DNA of 41,664 bases from Flavobacteriaceae bacterium. GTDB lineage: Bacteria; Bacteroidota; Bacteroidia; Flavobacteriales; Flavobacteriaceae. Numbering within the stretch: position 1 is the stretch's first letter; every line of letters starts with the position of its first letter. The notes beneath the pieces were generated by a model that saw nothing but the letters and a program-made list of their open reading frames with translations, ran no database searches and had not been told where the DNA came from. The translations under genes were made by a program, and so were the position numbers. This document shows, piece by piece, positions 1-7,021 of this stretch. The DNA lies in contig JAKITD010000019.1 in the NCBI GenBank assembly GCA_021648265.1, positions 1 through 41,664 of the forward strand. The letters are read 5' to 3'.

Positions 1-535
1 CAACAGTATCTGTAAAACGAGTAGTAATTAAACTTTTTAGATGTTCGTTAATTTCAAAATTGGTAAAATTATTATCGGTACCAACAATGTCGATGATAAA
101 TTTTCCTGCATCATCAATTTTAAAAGCGTAGGTTCCAAAAGCACGAATTTCTACCAAGCCAAAACGTTCGTCACTTAAAGTTATCGGATTTTTGGTTCCC
201 CATTTTTCATCAGTAAAAAGTGTGGTGTTTACAAAATATACTTCCGCTTTAAACGGACTGTTAAATCCATATTTCCAACCTTTAAGCGTTGTTAAAATAG
301 GTAAATTTTGTGTATTTAACGTATAGGTTCCCGGTTTAAAAACATCTGCTAATTGCCCTTCATTTATAAAAACAGCTACTTGCCCTTCTCGAACAATGAG
401 TTTTGCATTGTTTTTAATTTCGTTTTGATAACGCTCAAAACGGTAACAAATAGTGTCGTCTGTAAAGTCTAACCATTCAACTATGTCAATAAATTCGTTG
501 GTTAATTTTTCCTTTATCTTATCAAAAATGCCCAT
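1..535 (-). CDS. SPFH/YdjI-like (virion core protein family) protein, 3' end outside window
   Basis: The complement reads open from an ATG at 535 to the window edge, about 178 codons, starting MGIFDKIKEKLTNEFIDIVEW. The sequence then has the SPFH-type core: 'IVREGQVAVFINEGQLADVFKPG', split here as VREGQVAVFINEG and DVFKPGTYTL, followed by PFKAEVYFVN and WGTKNPI. This is the bacterial YdjI-like branch of the SPFH/band-7 superfamily, whose exact function is not settled; members often carry a C-terminal zinc-ribbon or glycine-rich tail, which would lie outside the window. It is transcribed away from the toxin-antitoxin zone, with a TACCTTTA box (one mismatch to TAnnTTTG) upstream. The assignment rests on recognised motifs and not on a search. 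Confidence 0.72.
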   Translation of the reverse strand, partial: MGIFDKIKEKLTNEFIDIVEWLDFTDDTICYRFERYQNEIKNNAKLIVREGQVAVFINEGQLADVFKPGTYTLNTQNLPILTTLKGWKYGFNSPFKAEVYFVNTTLFTDEKWGTKNPITLSDERFGLVEIRAFGTYAFKIDDAGKFIIDIVGTDNNFTNFEINEHLKSLITTRFTDTV

Positions 536-622
536 TATATTAAGTTTTAAAGTTGAGGTATAAAGGTAAGAAATTTCAGAAGAGAAAATATCACCCTAAT
601 TGACTATATTTTTTATTAATAA

Positions 623-653
623 TTGATATTTATACCAAATATTGGTATATTTG
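623..653 (+). promoter_or_regulatory. parD promoter with overlapping palindromic operator
   Basis: TTG at 623-625 and TATATTTG at 646-653 are 20 nt apart, matching the Bacteroidetes -33/-7 promoter. A 19-nt perfect dyad, TATACCAAATATTGGTATA (631-649, arms of 8 around ATA), overlaps the start of the -7 box. A site placed like this fits autorepression by the ribbon-helix-helix ParD encoded 17 nt downstream. The dyad is seen directly; its use as a ParD operator is inferred. Confidence 0.7.
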
Positions 654-669
654 AGAAAATCTATTAAAA

Positions 670-921
670 ATGAATAAGAACACATCCATATCACTCGGAA
701 ATTATTTTGACCAATTCGTTCAAAGTAGCGTAGCTCAAGGAAGATTTAAAAATGTAAGTGAAGTTATTCGTGCTGGATTAAGACTTTTAGAAGAAGAAGA
801 AAATAAAGTTATTGCTTTAAAAAATGCTATTCAGGAAGGAATTGATAGTGGAATAGCACACGATTTTAACCCAAAAAAACATCTTGAATCTCTAAAAGCA
901 AAGAAACACTCGAATGGCTAA
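670..921 (+). CDS. parD: ParD-family ribbon-helix-helix antitoxin
   Basis: An 83-residue protein with the classic ParD N-terminus: a short beta strand (SISLGNYFDQFV, residues 6-17), then helices with RFKNVSEVIRAGLRLLEEEE (25-44), then a toxin-binding tail ending in basic residues. ParD dimers bind operator DNA through the N-terminal strand and wrap ParE with the tail, neutralising this gyrase-directed toxin. The ATG sits 17 nt after a good promoter with its own operator-like dyad. The stop overlaps the ATG of the next frame by 8 nt, the usual parDE coupling, but that toxin frame is broken after 19 codons, so this looks like an orphan antitoxin. Confidence 0.85.
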   Translation: MNKNTSISLGNYFDQFVQSSVAQGRFKNVSEVIRAGLRLLEEEENKVIALKNAIQEGIDSGIAHDFNPKKHLESLKAKKHSNG

Positions 922-973
922 CTACAAATTAACAAACAAAGCTGTTGAGGATTTGTCAAAAATTTGGGAATAA
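914..973 (+). pseudogene. parE: truncated ParE toxin (first 19 codons only)
   Basis: An ATG at 914, overlapping the end of parD by 8 nt, opens MANYKLTNKAVEDLSKIWE and stops at TAA 971-973. This is the standard N-terminus of flavobacterial ParE/RelE proteins, which normally continue with a YT-rich helix to about 95-100 residues. No continuation is visible in any frame before the next gene, so the rest was deleted or replaced. The break lies about 80 nt before another antitoxin-toxin pair. Confidence 0.75.
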
Positions 974-1010
974 GTAACTAAATGTCGTGTTAAAAATTAA
1001 AAGAAGTGCT

Positions 1011-1035
1011 AAATTTTTTAAAATTTGTATCTTTG
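1011..1035 (+). promoter_or_regulatory. promoter of second toxin-antitoxin pair
   Basis: TATCTTTG at 1028-1035 fits the TAnnTTTG -7 consensus, 17 nt before the ATG at 1053. An AT-rich dyad, AAATTTT-TT-AAAATTT (1011-1026), abuts it upstream and could be an operator, although such AT-rich symmetry can arise by chance. No clear -33 TTG was found. Confidence 0.5.
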
Positions 1036-1052
1036 AAAAAAAGTTAATTATT

Positions 1053-1286
1053 ATGGATTTACAATCAAGAAAAATAGAATTTATACAAGAATTTCTTAAA
1101 ATCCAAAGCGAGGAGATAATTTCTCGACTTGAAAAAATGTTAAAAAAAGAAAACAAAGCATCCTATGAGCAAATATTTGAGCCAATGACTCAAGATGAAT
1201 TGAATAAACGAATTGACCAATCGGAATCTGATTTCCAAAACAACCGATTTAAAAGTAGTTCTGAACTTTTAGCCAAATACGAATAA
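1053..1286 (+). CDS. putative antitoxin of a RelE/ParE-type pair
   Basis: A 77-residue protein that starts MDLQSRKIEFIQEFLKIQSEEI. It is predicted to be mostly helical and charged, with a repeated acidic C-terminal part (PMTQDELNKRIDQSESDF). The ATG at 1053 is chosen because it lies just downstream of a TAnnTTTG box; an in-frame GTG at 987 would start upstream of that box. The stop TAA shares its last A with the ATG of the toxin (TAATG), the usual translational coupling. No DNA-binding fold is obvious, but size, order and partner match the small helical antitoxins found beside RelE/ParE toxins in Bacteroidetes. Confidence 0.72.
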   Translation: MDLQSRKIEFIQEFLKIQSEEIISRLEKMLKKENKASYEQIFEPMTQDELNKRIDQSESDFQNNRFKSSSELLAKYE

Positions 1287-1603
1287 TGTCTTTTAAAATT
1301 ATTTGGTCTGAATTTGCCGAAACTCAGCTTGACGAAATTTATAAATATTACGAAAAGAAAGCAAACCCAAGAGTTGCCAAGAAACTTATTAAAGGAATTA
1401 TTGATGAACCAAAAAAGTTAATAAAAGCTGCATTAATTGGACAAGAAGAAGAATTATTAAAACAAAGAAAACTTGAATATCGATATTTAATTTTCAAAAA
1501 CTACAAACTGATTTATTCTGTAGATAATCAAAACGAATTTATAAAAATTGCCGATGTTTTTGATACTCGACAAAACCCCCCAAAACTGAAACGAACAAAA
1601 TAA
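1286..1603 (+). CDS. RelE/ParE-superfamily toxin
   Basis: A 105-residue basic protein of normal length for RelE/ParE. It begins with the family's N-terminal strand-helix (MSFKIIWSEFAETQLDEIYKYY). It continues with the arginine/tyrosine region KQRKLEYRYLIFKNYKLIYSV (residues about 60-80) and ends in a strand with VFDTRQNPPKL, a typical RelE/ParE C-terminus. Members either cut mRNA on the ribosome or inhibit gyrase; which applies cannot be told here. It overlaps its antitoxin by one base. Nothing suggests damage, so this pair is probably functional. Confidence 0.85.
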   Translation: MSFKIIWSEFAETQLDEIYKYYEKKANPRVAKKLIKGIIDEPKKLIKAALIGQEEELLKQRKLEYRYLIFKNYKLIYSVDNQNEFIKIADVFDTRQNPPKLKRTK

Positions 1604-1624
1604 TGCCAGTTGCCAGCAACGGCA
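1604..1624. repeat. bulged hairpin directly after the toxin stop codon
   Basis: Immediately after the toxin TAA, TGCC (1604-1607) can pair with GGCA (1621-1624), and TTGC (1610-1613) with GCAA (1616-1619), leaving a CA loop and an AG/C bulge. It lacks a following T-run, so it is not a standard terminator. The bulged double stem recalls a cassette-end recombination site, but this is only a resemblance. Confidence 0.35.
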
Positions 1625-1666
1625 ATACAATCATCCCGATTACAATCAAGTCTTACCTCTTTCAGT

Positions 1667-1680
1667 CCCGAAATTTCGGG
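1667..1680. repeat. CCCGAAATTTCGGG palindrome
   Basis: A perfect 14-nt palindrome between the convergent toxin gene and T9SS cargo gene. On the + strand it is followed by AGTCTTTT, so it may also act as a weak terminator. It belongs to the same CCCGA/TCGGG family seen near 4682, 11069 and 17373. Confidence 0.6.
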
Positions 1681-1696
1681 AGTCTTTTATCTTTTA

Positions 1697-2656
1697 TTAC
1701 AACCTACTAATCTTCTTCACCACTTTATTAGACTGAGCATCGGTTAGCTCTAACAAATAAATTCCTCTTGCTAAATCGCTCATATCTATACTAAACAATT
1801 GACTATTGCTTTCGCTGGTATAGATTAATTCACCTAATAAATTATAGAGTTTATAAGTTATATTAGAGGAGTAATTATTTGTAAGCTCAATAGTTACTAT
1901 ATTGCTAGTTGGGTTAGGATACACTTTTAATTGGTTGTCTAAAATTTCATCATTGGTGCTTAATATAACTGGGGTAAGTGAAACTGAATCAAAATAATAA
2001 TAACCCCAAGTAAGAAACGGAGAGCCATAAATAAATATCGCCTCTGTATCATCGTCACTAAAAAAATTACCAATGGTAAGGTATTCCTCTCCACCCTCTG
2101 CAATAAAAGTTCCTGTTATTTGAGTCCAATTTTCTTCATCGAATATAACTTCTTCAGATTTTATTTGAGGAATTTCAGGAATAATCCCTATTTGACCGTT
2201 TCCTTCAACAATATAATCTGTAACAGCAACACCTATATTATTTATTGCTGCACCGTATTTATCAGCAAGAGATACATACATAGAAAATTCATATTCTTGA
2301 CCTTCTATCAAGGGAGAAATTAATTGTACTTCTATATACTCCCTTTGATTAGAATCGCCTCCATTAGCACTCCCATAACAAAATAATCCTGCATACCCTT
2401 CCCCTTCAAAAGGATATTGAAAGCCTGTAATGTTATCAGGGACAGCTGCATTTGCACCTGCTGGAGCACAAGTATGATAAAAGTCTGGGGTAGCTACACC
2501 ACTATTAGGGGTATTAAACCAAAAATCCACATAAAAACTACCTTGACTACTAGGACATTGATAATATTCTTCAAAACTTGGGTTAGGCACTAAGTTTTGG
2601 CTATTGACATTAATGATAATGGCTAATAAAAATAGAAGGAATGTAATTTTTTTCAT
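1697..2656 (-). CDS. secreted protein with type IX secretion (T9SS type A) sorting domain
   Basis: A 319-residue protein with a Sec signal peptide (MKKITFLLFLLAIIINVNSQ). An N-terminal region follows, beginning NLVPNPSFEEYYQCPSSQG, a start common among flavobacterial secreted proteins. The mature part resembles a carbohydrate-binding-like beta sandwich (YSPLIEGQEYEFSMYVSL-like stretch at about 115-132; FYFDSVSLTP-like stretch near 225). Residues about 240-319 form the T9SS C-terminal domain: VYPNPTSNIVTIEL, YKLYNLLGELIYTSE, LARGIYLLELTD and a basic end. It is therefore exported by Sec, then moved across the outer membrane by T9SS. The substrate or role is unknown. It stands alone between two TA loci. 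Confidence 0.8.
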   Translation of the reverse strand: MKKITFLLFLLAIIINVNSQNLVPNPSFEEYYQCPSSQGSFYVDFWFNTPNSGVATPDFYHTCAPAGANAAVPDNITGFQYPFEGEGYAGLFCYGSANGGDSNQREYIEVQLISPLIEGQEYEFSMYVSLADKYGAAINNIGVAVTDYIVEGNGQIGIIPEIPQIKSEEVIFDEENWTQITGTFIAEGGEEYLTIGNFFSDDDTEAIFIYGSPFLTWGYYYFDSVSLTPVILSTNDEILDNQLKVYPNPTSNIVTIELTNNYSSNITYKLYNLLGELIYTSESNSQLFSIDMSDLARGIYLLELTDAQSNKVVKKISRL

Positions 2657-2697
2657 AGAAATATAGATAGGATGCTAATGTATGAAAATATGTGAAC

Positions 2698-2760
2698 TTA
2701 ACAATATTTCATCTTACGTAAAATACGCACGGTTTCTTTATTGTTTAAATTGTAGCGATA
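2698..2760 (-). pseudogene. duplicated 3' end of the AlbA_2-domain gene
   Basis: On the minus strand, codons from 2760 read YRYNLNNKETVRILRKMKYC and stop at 2698. The intact gene at 3510-4646 ends EIYNSYKETVRILRKMKYS. At the DNA level 2695-2741 matches 3507-3553 at 44 of 47 positions in the same orientation. This is therefore a 3' fragment of that gene lying beyond the higBA pair, either a footprint of insertion next to the gene's 3' end or the remains of a decayed tandem copy. Confidence 0.75.
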
Positions 2761-2761
2761 C

Positions 2762-3073
2762 TTATACTAACTCAACATTCTGATTATCAAAAACCACGTT
2801 AAAATGAATTTTTGCATTTAATGCTCTAAATACTTTCAAAATTGTTTCAAATCTTGCATCATTTAAGTTGTTTTCAATTTTCGATATTTGTGCTTTTTTT
2901 ACACCTACTAATTTCCCTAATTGTTCTTGAGTAAGATTCCTTTCTTTTCGCACTTTTTTAATGGTTTCACCTAAAATATCAAGATTTAATTCATTTTCAA
3001 ATTTATCTCTTTTTTGAGTTCCAATTTTCCCAATATGTTTGTTGATTAATGTATCTAGCTTTGTTGTTTTCAT
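2762..3073 (-). CDS. higA: XRE-family HTH antitoxin (HigA-like)
   Basis: About 103 residues from the ATG at 3073 (MKTTKLDTLINKHIGKIG); an in-frame ATG at 3094 inside the toxin gene would add seven residues. A Cro/C1-type helix-turn-helix is clear in the middle: IKKVRKERNLTQEQLGKLVG then VKKAQISKIENN. The C-terminus ends in strands (KIHFNVVFDN). It lies directly downstream of the toxin gene, the toxin-first order of HigBA systems. The antitoxin should bind HigB-type toxin and repress the shared promoter, where a dyad is present at 3450-3467. Confidence 0.85.
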   Translation of the reverse strand: MKTTKLDTLINKHIGKIGTQKRDKFENELNLDILGETIKKVRKERNLTQEQLGKLVGVKKAQISKIENNLNDARFETILKVFRALNAKIHFNVVFDNQNVELV

Positions 3074-3077
3074 ATTT

Positions 3078-3419
3078 TTATTTTTTAAGCTCATTAAAGT
3101 ATTGTTTTCTTAATTTATCTGCTTTTTCCAGTTCTTTTTTTGGTGTTTTTTGTGTTTTCTTTTCAATTCCGTGTGTTGAAATTACCAGTGTATCTTTTTT
3201 ATCCGTCTTATCCCAAAATGCAAATAATCTATATTGAGTTTTTTTGTATAAAGTTCTAAATTCCCATATTTCGTCAGTTAGTTTTTTAAAAAGCGTTTTA
3301 TCATTAGTGATTTGAGATTTTTTTAAATTATAATATATCTTTTCACGTGCTTTTTCGTCTAACTTATTAAGGAATTCAACAGCATCATCTAAAAATTCAA
3401 TTCTGTATTTTGGCTTCAT
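3078..3419 (-). CDS. higB: HigB-like toxin (phage-derived Gp49-like / RelE superfamily)
   Basis: A 113-residue protein: MKPKYRIEFLDDAVEFLNKLDEKAREKI at the start, then LTDEIWEFRTLYKKTQYRL (about 48-66), FAFWDK, and LVISTHGIEKKTQKTP (about 74-90), with a basic tail. The order 'IWEFR...Y.R.FAFW...L...HGF.KK..KTP' is the hallmark of the Gp49-like HigB ribosome-dependent RNases. It is first in a two-gene unit with the XRE antitoxin, the stop lying 4 bases before the antitoxin ATG at 3073. The gene looks intact. Confidence 0.88.
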   Translation of the reverse strand: MKPKYRIEFLDDAVEFLNKLDEKAREKIYYNLKKSQITNDKTLFKKLTDEIWEFRTLYKKTQYRLFAFWDKTDKKDTLVISTHGIEKKTQKTPKKELEKADKLRKQYFNELKK

Positions 3420-3436
3420 TAATTATTCCTTTATTA

Positions 3437-3469
3437 CAAAAATACAAAAGTTTCTTTAATAAGAAACAA
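3437..3469 (-). promoter_or_regulatory. higBA promoter with internal palindromic operator
   Basis: On the minus strand, TTG (3469-3467) and TATTTTTG (3444-3437) are 22 nt apart and precede the toxin ATG at 3419. The spacer contains the perfect dyad GTTTCTT-TAAT-AAGAAAC (3450-3467). An operator inside the promoter spacer is what is expected for autorepression by the XRE antitoxin. The sequences are seen; binding is inferred. Confidence 0.65.
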
Positions 3470-3509
3470 TAATTATTCCATTTTGTTATTTATAAGAAGA
3501 TTGAACAAC

Positions 3510-4646
3510 CTAACTATATTTCATCTTACGTAAAATACGTACGGTTTCTTTATACGAATTGTAAATTTCTACTCCCTTGGTTTTTAAAAAGGGTTTGGCT
3601 TCCAACAGCTTGTTTTTTGCTTCAGTAAAATCGTTTAAATAACAAATTAAATAAGTGGCAGGAAGGCTTTGTAAATCTTTTTCTTCAGAAGGCATTAAAG
3701 GGATTCCTTTTTTTAATTTTTCAACCAAAGCATTGTTGGCATTGTAAATATGATACAACGTTTTTTTATTGAATTGTGGCGGCTCAAAAATAAGTTGAGA
3801 ATCTATTTGATAAGATCCATTTTCCTGAAAACTAATAATCACTTCCTCTAAAGGATAGTATTTATATTGGTTGTTAAAACCTAAATGCACATATTCGATA
3901 ATTTTAAAATCGTCTTCTGAAAAAGAAATACTCACCTCGTCCAAAGTAGAATAAAACAAGCGTACTTGCTCGTTTATTAGCTCGATATCTACTCTTGAAT
4001 AATGGGTTTTGTTTTTTACTTTCTTGGTATTTCCAGCCCAACAAACTACAAATTGCTCTTTAAAAACGTGGTAATGGGAATCTAAATCTTTATGCCGATG
4101 ATTGATAAAATCAATCACGCCATCTAGTGTGTGTTCAATGTTGTTTTTTGCTTTATTTTCAATGGCTTTTACAATTTCTGAATTGACATCTTTTATTACA
4201 ATATCAAAATTCTTGGGCATCGAAATACTACCATCTCTCATAAAAATACTTCCGCCCCAATATTTCCAGATGTTTTTTCGGAGGGAAGTGATTTCTTCCG
4301 TAGCACGAATCGTGACCAAACCTACTACTTTATCTGAAGGCAAATGCGGAAAAGCAACATTTTCATAAATAACCAAGGGTGGATTTGTTAAATAAGCATT
4401 GATGAGATTTTGGATTTTACTATCATCAAAAAAATCCACTCCTCGAATTTCATTGGCTTCATCTTCAACGCCAATCACGATAAAGCTATTGTTTTTCGGG
4501 TTGCTATTACTCAATGCACAAATGTGTTTTAGAAATTTTGCTTTTCCTTCTTTGGGGCCCAAATCTATCTTTCGTTTTTTATCATAGAAACTACTCTCAT
4601 CGTTGTGAGCTAATAGGTTTTTTATGAGGAGGCGTTTGTTTATCAA
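3510..4646 (-). CDS. AlbA_2-domain (Schlafen-like) ATP-binding/DNA-binding family protein
   Basis: A 378-residue protein. The N-terminal half (about 20-155) has the AlbA_2/Schlafen pattern: an early E/K-rich strand, FLKHICALSNSN, FIVIGVEDEANEIRGVDFFD (43-62 approx.) and LVTIRATEE. The C-terminal half shows no domain that I recognise; it ends in a basic helix (KETVRILRKMKYS). AlbA_2 proteins occur as regulators and as parts of mobile or defence regions, and a specific role cannot be named. Its last ~20 codons are duplicated at 2698-2760, on the far side of higBA. The upstream spacer carries two palindromic repeats. Confidence 0.7.
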   Translation of the reverse strand: MINKRLLIKNLLAHNDESSFYDKKRKIDLGPKEGKAKFLKHICALSNSNPKNNSFIVIGVEDEANEIRGVDFFDDSKIQNLINAYLTNPPLVIYENVAFPHLPSDKVVGLVTIRATEEITSLRKNIWKYWGGSIFMRDGSISMPKNFDIVIKDVNSEIVKAIENKAKNNIEHTLDGVIDFINHRHKDLDSHYHVFKEQFVVCWAGNTKKVKNKTHYSRVDIELINEQVRLFYSTLDEVSISFSEDDFKIIEYVHLGFNNQYKYYPLEEVIISFQENGSYQIDSQLIFEPPQFNKKTLYHIYNANNALVEKLKKGIPLMPSEEKDLQSLPATYLICYLNDFTEAKNKLLEAKPFLKTKGVEIYNSYKETVRILRKMKYS

Positions 4647-4681
4647 AAGCTATTTTTTATTGTTATTTCTATGTCCGGTCG

Positions 4682-4748
4682 TCCCGACACATATCGGGAG
4701 CAGTCGAGGTCTATTTTAACTTAGTTTTTTTAGAAACCCCTCGACTGC
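4682..4748. repeat. compound palindromic intergenic repeat
   Basis: Arms TCCCGA/TCGGGA (4682-4687 and 4694-4699) make a first hairpin; GCAGTCGAGG (4700-4709) and CCTCGACTGC (4739-4748) make a second. The layout resembles dispersed REP-like elements of flavobacteria, not a terminator, since no U-tract follows. Confidence 0.6.
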
Positions 4749-4981
4749 ACTTTGGCTTCGCTCAGTGACCACATTCGAGAAGACATTTTAGCCAATTTCA
4801 AATGATTTATAATATGCCATTTTTCACCGAATAAATACTAAAAATAGCAATAAAAAATCGAATATTTAATAGAAATAAATAATAACAAAATTTTTACATT
4901 TTTTAACCAACTGTTAACAACTATTTCCCAAAGAAAATCACAATTTAGCATTCCAATTTCCTACACACCTTTTAGGTTTGG

Positions 4982-4989
4982 TAATTTTG
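4982..4989 (+). promoter_or_regulatory. -7 box of the moxR/bat operon promoter
   Basis: TAATTTTG matches TAnnTTTG and lies 25 nt before the moxR ATG. No perfect -33 TTG is present at the best spacing, so promoter strength is uncertain. It is the only convincing promoter seen before the long bat operon. Confidence 0.5.
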
Positions 4990-5014
4990 GAAAGGTTACA
5001 TAAATAAGACACAA

Positions 5015-6019
5015 ATGGAAGAAGAAACTACCGCTCTAGACATTGGAGCTTTAAATGAAAAAATAGAAAAAGAATCTGCCTTTATCGACATCCTTTCGAT
5101 GGAAATGAACAAAGTAATCGTTGGCCAAAAACATATGGTAGAGCGTTTGCTTATTGGTTTGTTGGGTGGCGGACACATTTTATTAGAAGGAGTTCCGGGG
5201 CTAGCAAAAACCTTGGCGATTAATACGCTTGCAAAAGCGGTTCACGGTGATTTTAGTCGGATACAGTTTACACCAGATCTACTTCCTGCCGATGTAGTTG
5301 GAACGATGATTTACAACATGAAGGACAACGAGTTTAGCATAAAAAAGGGTCCGATATTCGCCAATTTTGTTTTGGCAGATGAAATAAATCGTGCTCCTGC
5401 AAAAGTTCAGTCGGCTTTATTAGAAGCCATGCAAGAAAAACAAGTGACTATCGGAGATACTACTTTTACCTTGGATAAACCGTTTTTGGTAATGGCAACA
5501 CAAAATCCAATTGAGCAAGAAGGAACTTATCCATTACCTGAAGCACAGATGGATAGGTTTATGCTAAAGACCGTAATTAAATATCCGAAAATGGAAGATG
5601 AACAATTAATTGTTCGTCAGAATTTAAAAGGTAGTTACGAACAGGTGAATCAGGTAGTGACTTTAGAACAAATTTTAAGAGCACAACAATCGGTTCGTGA
5701 GGTTTATATGGACGAAAAGATTGAAAAATACATTTTAGACATCATTTTTGCAACCAGAAACCCTGAGAATTATAACCTAGCCGAATTAAATCCATTAATT
5801 AATTTCGGTTCTTCTCCAAGGGGAAGTATCAACTTAGCCATTGCTTCAAAATGTTACGCATTTATTAAGCGTCGTGGTTATGTAATTCCTGAAGATGTAA
5901 GAGCAGTAGTTCACGATGTACTCCGTCACCGTATTGGTATTACTTATGAAGCGGAAGCTGAAAATGTGACTTCAGAAGATATTATTAATAAGATTGTAAA
6001 CGAGATTGAGGTACCATAA
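5015..6019 (+). CDS. moxR: MoxR-family AAA+ ATPase
   Basis: A 334-residue protein of normal MoxR length. Walker A is GVPGLAKT (residues 59-66), Walker B is VLADEI (119-124), and FTPDLLPADVVGT (85-97) is the MoxR-specific loop. Sensor-type motifs follow (ATQNPIEQEGTYPLPEAQ near 165-182). MoxR ATPases act as chaperone-like activators of von Willebrand factor A proteins, and the neighbours here are exactly such partners (DUF58, BatA, BatB). In Bacteroidetes and other bacteria this operon is tied to aerotolerance and envelope stress. The ATG at 5015 sits behind a TAnnTTTG box. Confident family call. Confidence 0.95.
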   Translation: MEEETTALDIGALNEKIEKESAFIDILSMEMNKVIVGQKHMVERLLIGLLGGGHILLEGVPGLAKTLAINTLAKAVHGDFSRIQFTPDLLPADVVGTMIYNMKDNEFSIKKGPIFANFVLADEINRAPAKVQSALLEAMQEKQVTIGDTTFTLDKPFLVMATQNPIEQEGTYPLPEAQMDRFMLKTVIKYPKMEDEQLIVRQNLKGSYEQVNQVVTLEQILRAQQSVREVYMDEKIEKYILDIIFATRNPENYNLAELNPLINFGSSPRGSINLAIASKCYAFIKRRGYVIPEDVRAVVHDVLRHRIGITYEAEAENVTSEDIINKIVNEIEVP

Positions 6020-6097
6020 AATGTTTAACCGTTAAATAGTTTAACTGTTAAACAGAGTACAATTACACAATTCAACATTTCAACAAATTAACATCAA

Positions 6098-6961
6098 TTG
6101 GACACAAAAGAACTTCTAAAAAAAGTACGAAAAATCGAAATCAAAACACGTCGTTTAAGCGATCACATGTTTGGTGGCGAGTATCACAGTACTTTTAAAG
6201 GTCGTGGAATGACTTTTAGTGAAGTGCGTCAATACCAATTTGGTGATGATGTAAGAAGTATCGATTGGAATGTAACCGCACGTTATAACGAGACTTATAT
6301 TAAAGTTTTTGAAGAAGAACGAGAGTTGACTTTAATGCTAATTGTGGATATTTCTGGCTCAGAATTCTTCGGAACTGGCGGTCAGTTTAAAAATGAAATC
6401 GTTACTGAAATTGCAGCGACTTTGGCTTTTTCTGCGCTTCAGAATAACGATAAAATCGGACTTATTTTATTTTCAGATGAAATAGAATTGTTTATTCCTC
6501 CCAAAAAAGGAAAGTCTCACGTACTTAGGATTATTAGAGAATTAATCGAACATAAACCACAAAGTAACAAGACCGACATTGCGATGGCATTGAAATATTT
6601 TTCAAACATCATCAAGAAAAAAGCAATTGTTTTTGTGCTTTCCGATTTTATTACTGATGAATATCGAGAAACTTTAAAAATTGTTTCCAACAAACACGAT
6701 GTTACTGGAATAAGAGTTTTCGATAAACACGAAGAGGAAATTCCAAACCTCGGAATGGTGCAAATGCAAGATCAAGAAACGGGTGAAATGGTATTGGTAA
6801 ATACAGGTTCAAAAGGAGTTCGGAATCATTATAAAGCACATTATTTAGAAAAAGCAGGGTATTTTAAAGAATCGTTTCAGAAAAGTGGCGCGGGATCATT
6901 AAGTTGCCGAGTTGACGAAAGTTATGTGAAGAAATTGTTGGGTTATTTTAAAAGGAGGTGA
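6098..6961 (+). CDS. DUF58 / VWA-like protein of the MoxR-Bat operon
   Basis: A 287-residue protein. The start is a TTG codon at 6098, since the protein begins MDTKELLKKVRKIEIKTRRLS, the usual first residues of this family, and no in-frame ATG or GTG lies nearby upstream. The DUF58 signature is GRGMTFSEVRQYQFGDDVRS followed by IDWNVTAR (about 35-62). A VWA-like MIDAS strand, LIVDISGS (81-88), follows. No membrane segment is seen, so it is likely cytoplasmic, a substrate of MoxR. It is separated from moxR by a 78-nt spacer rich in GTTTAAC/GTTAAAC motifs. Confidence 0.9.
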   Translation: MDTKELLKKVRKIEIKTRRLSDHMFGGEYHSTFKGRGMTFSEVRQYQFGDDVRSIDWNVTARYNETYIKVFEEERELTLMLIVDISGSEFFGTGGQFKNEIVTEIAATLAFSALQNNDKIGLILFSDEIELFIPPKKGKSHVLRIIRELIEHKPQSNKTDIAMALKYFSNIIKKKAIVFVLSDFITDEYRETLKIVSNKHDVTGIRVFDKHEEEIPNLGMVQMQDQETGEMVLVNTGSKGVRNHYKAHYLEKAGYFKESFQKSGAGSLSCRVDESYVKKLLGYFKRR

Positions 6962-7021
6962 GTAAAGTATTAAGTATAGAGTAAAGTAGTAAGAAAAGAG
7001 AGAAGAGAATAAAGAAATTAG

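Larger units (their letters stand above)
4647..5014. other. 368-bp spacer with palindromic repeats and the moxR promoter
   Basis: No gene is seen. The left third holds TCCCGA-N6-TCGGGA (4682-4699) followed at once by GCAGTCGAGG (4700-4709), whose complement CCTCGACTGC returns at 4739-4748, so the two hairpins form one compound repeat. After it comes TTCGCTCAGTGACC, a common companion of such repeats in flavobacteria. The rest is AT-rich and leads into the moxR promoter at 4982-4989. Confidence 0.6.

Noticed and set aside
987..1052. GTG start at 987 for the second antitoxin
   Set aside because: It lies upstream of the -7 box at 1028-1035, and the added residues come from AT-rich spacer; the ATG at 1053 fits better.
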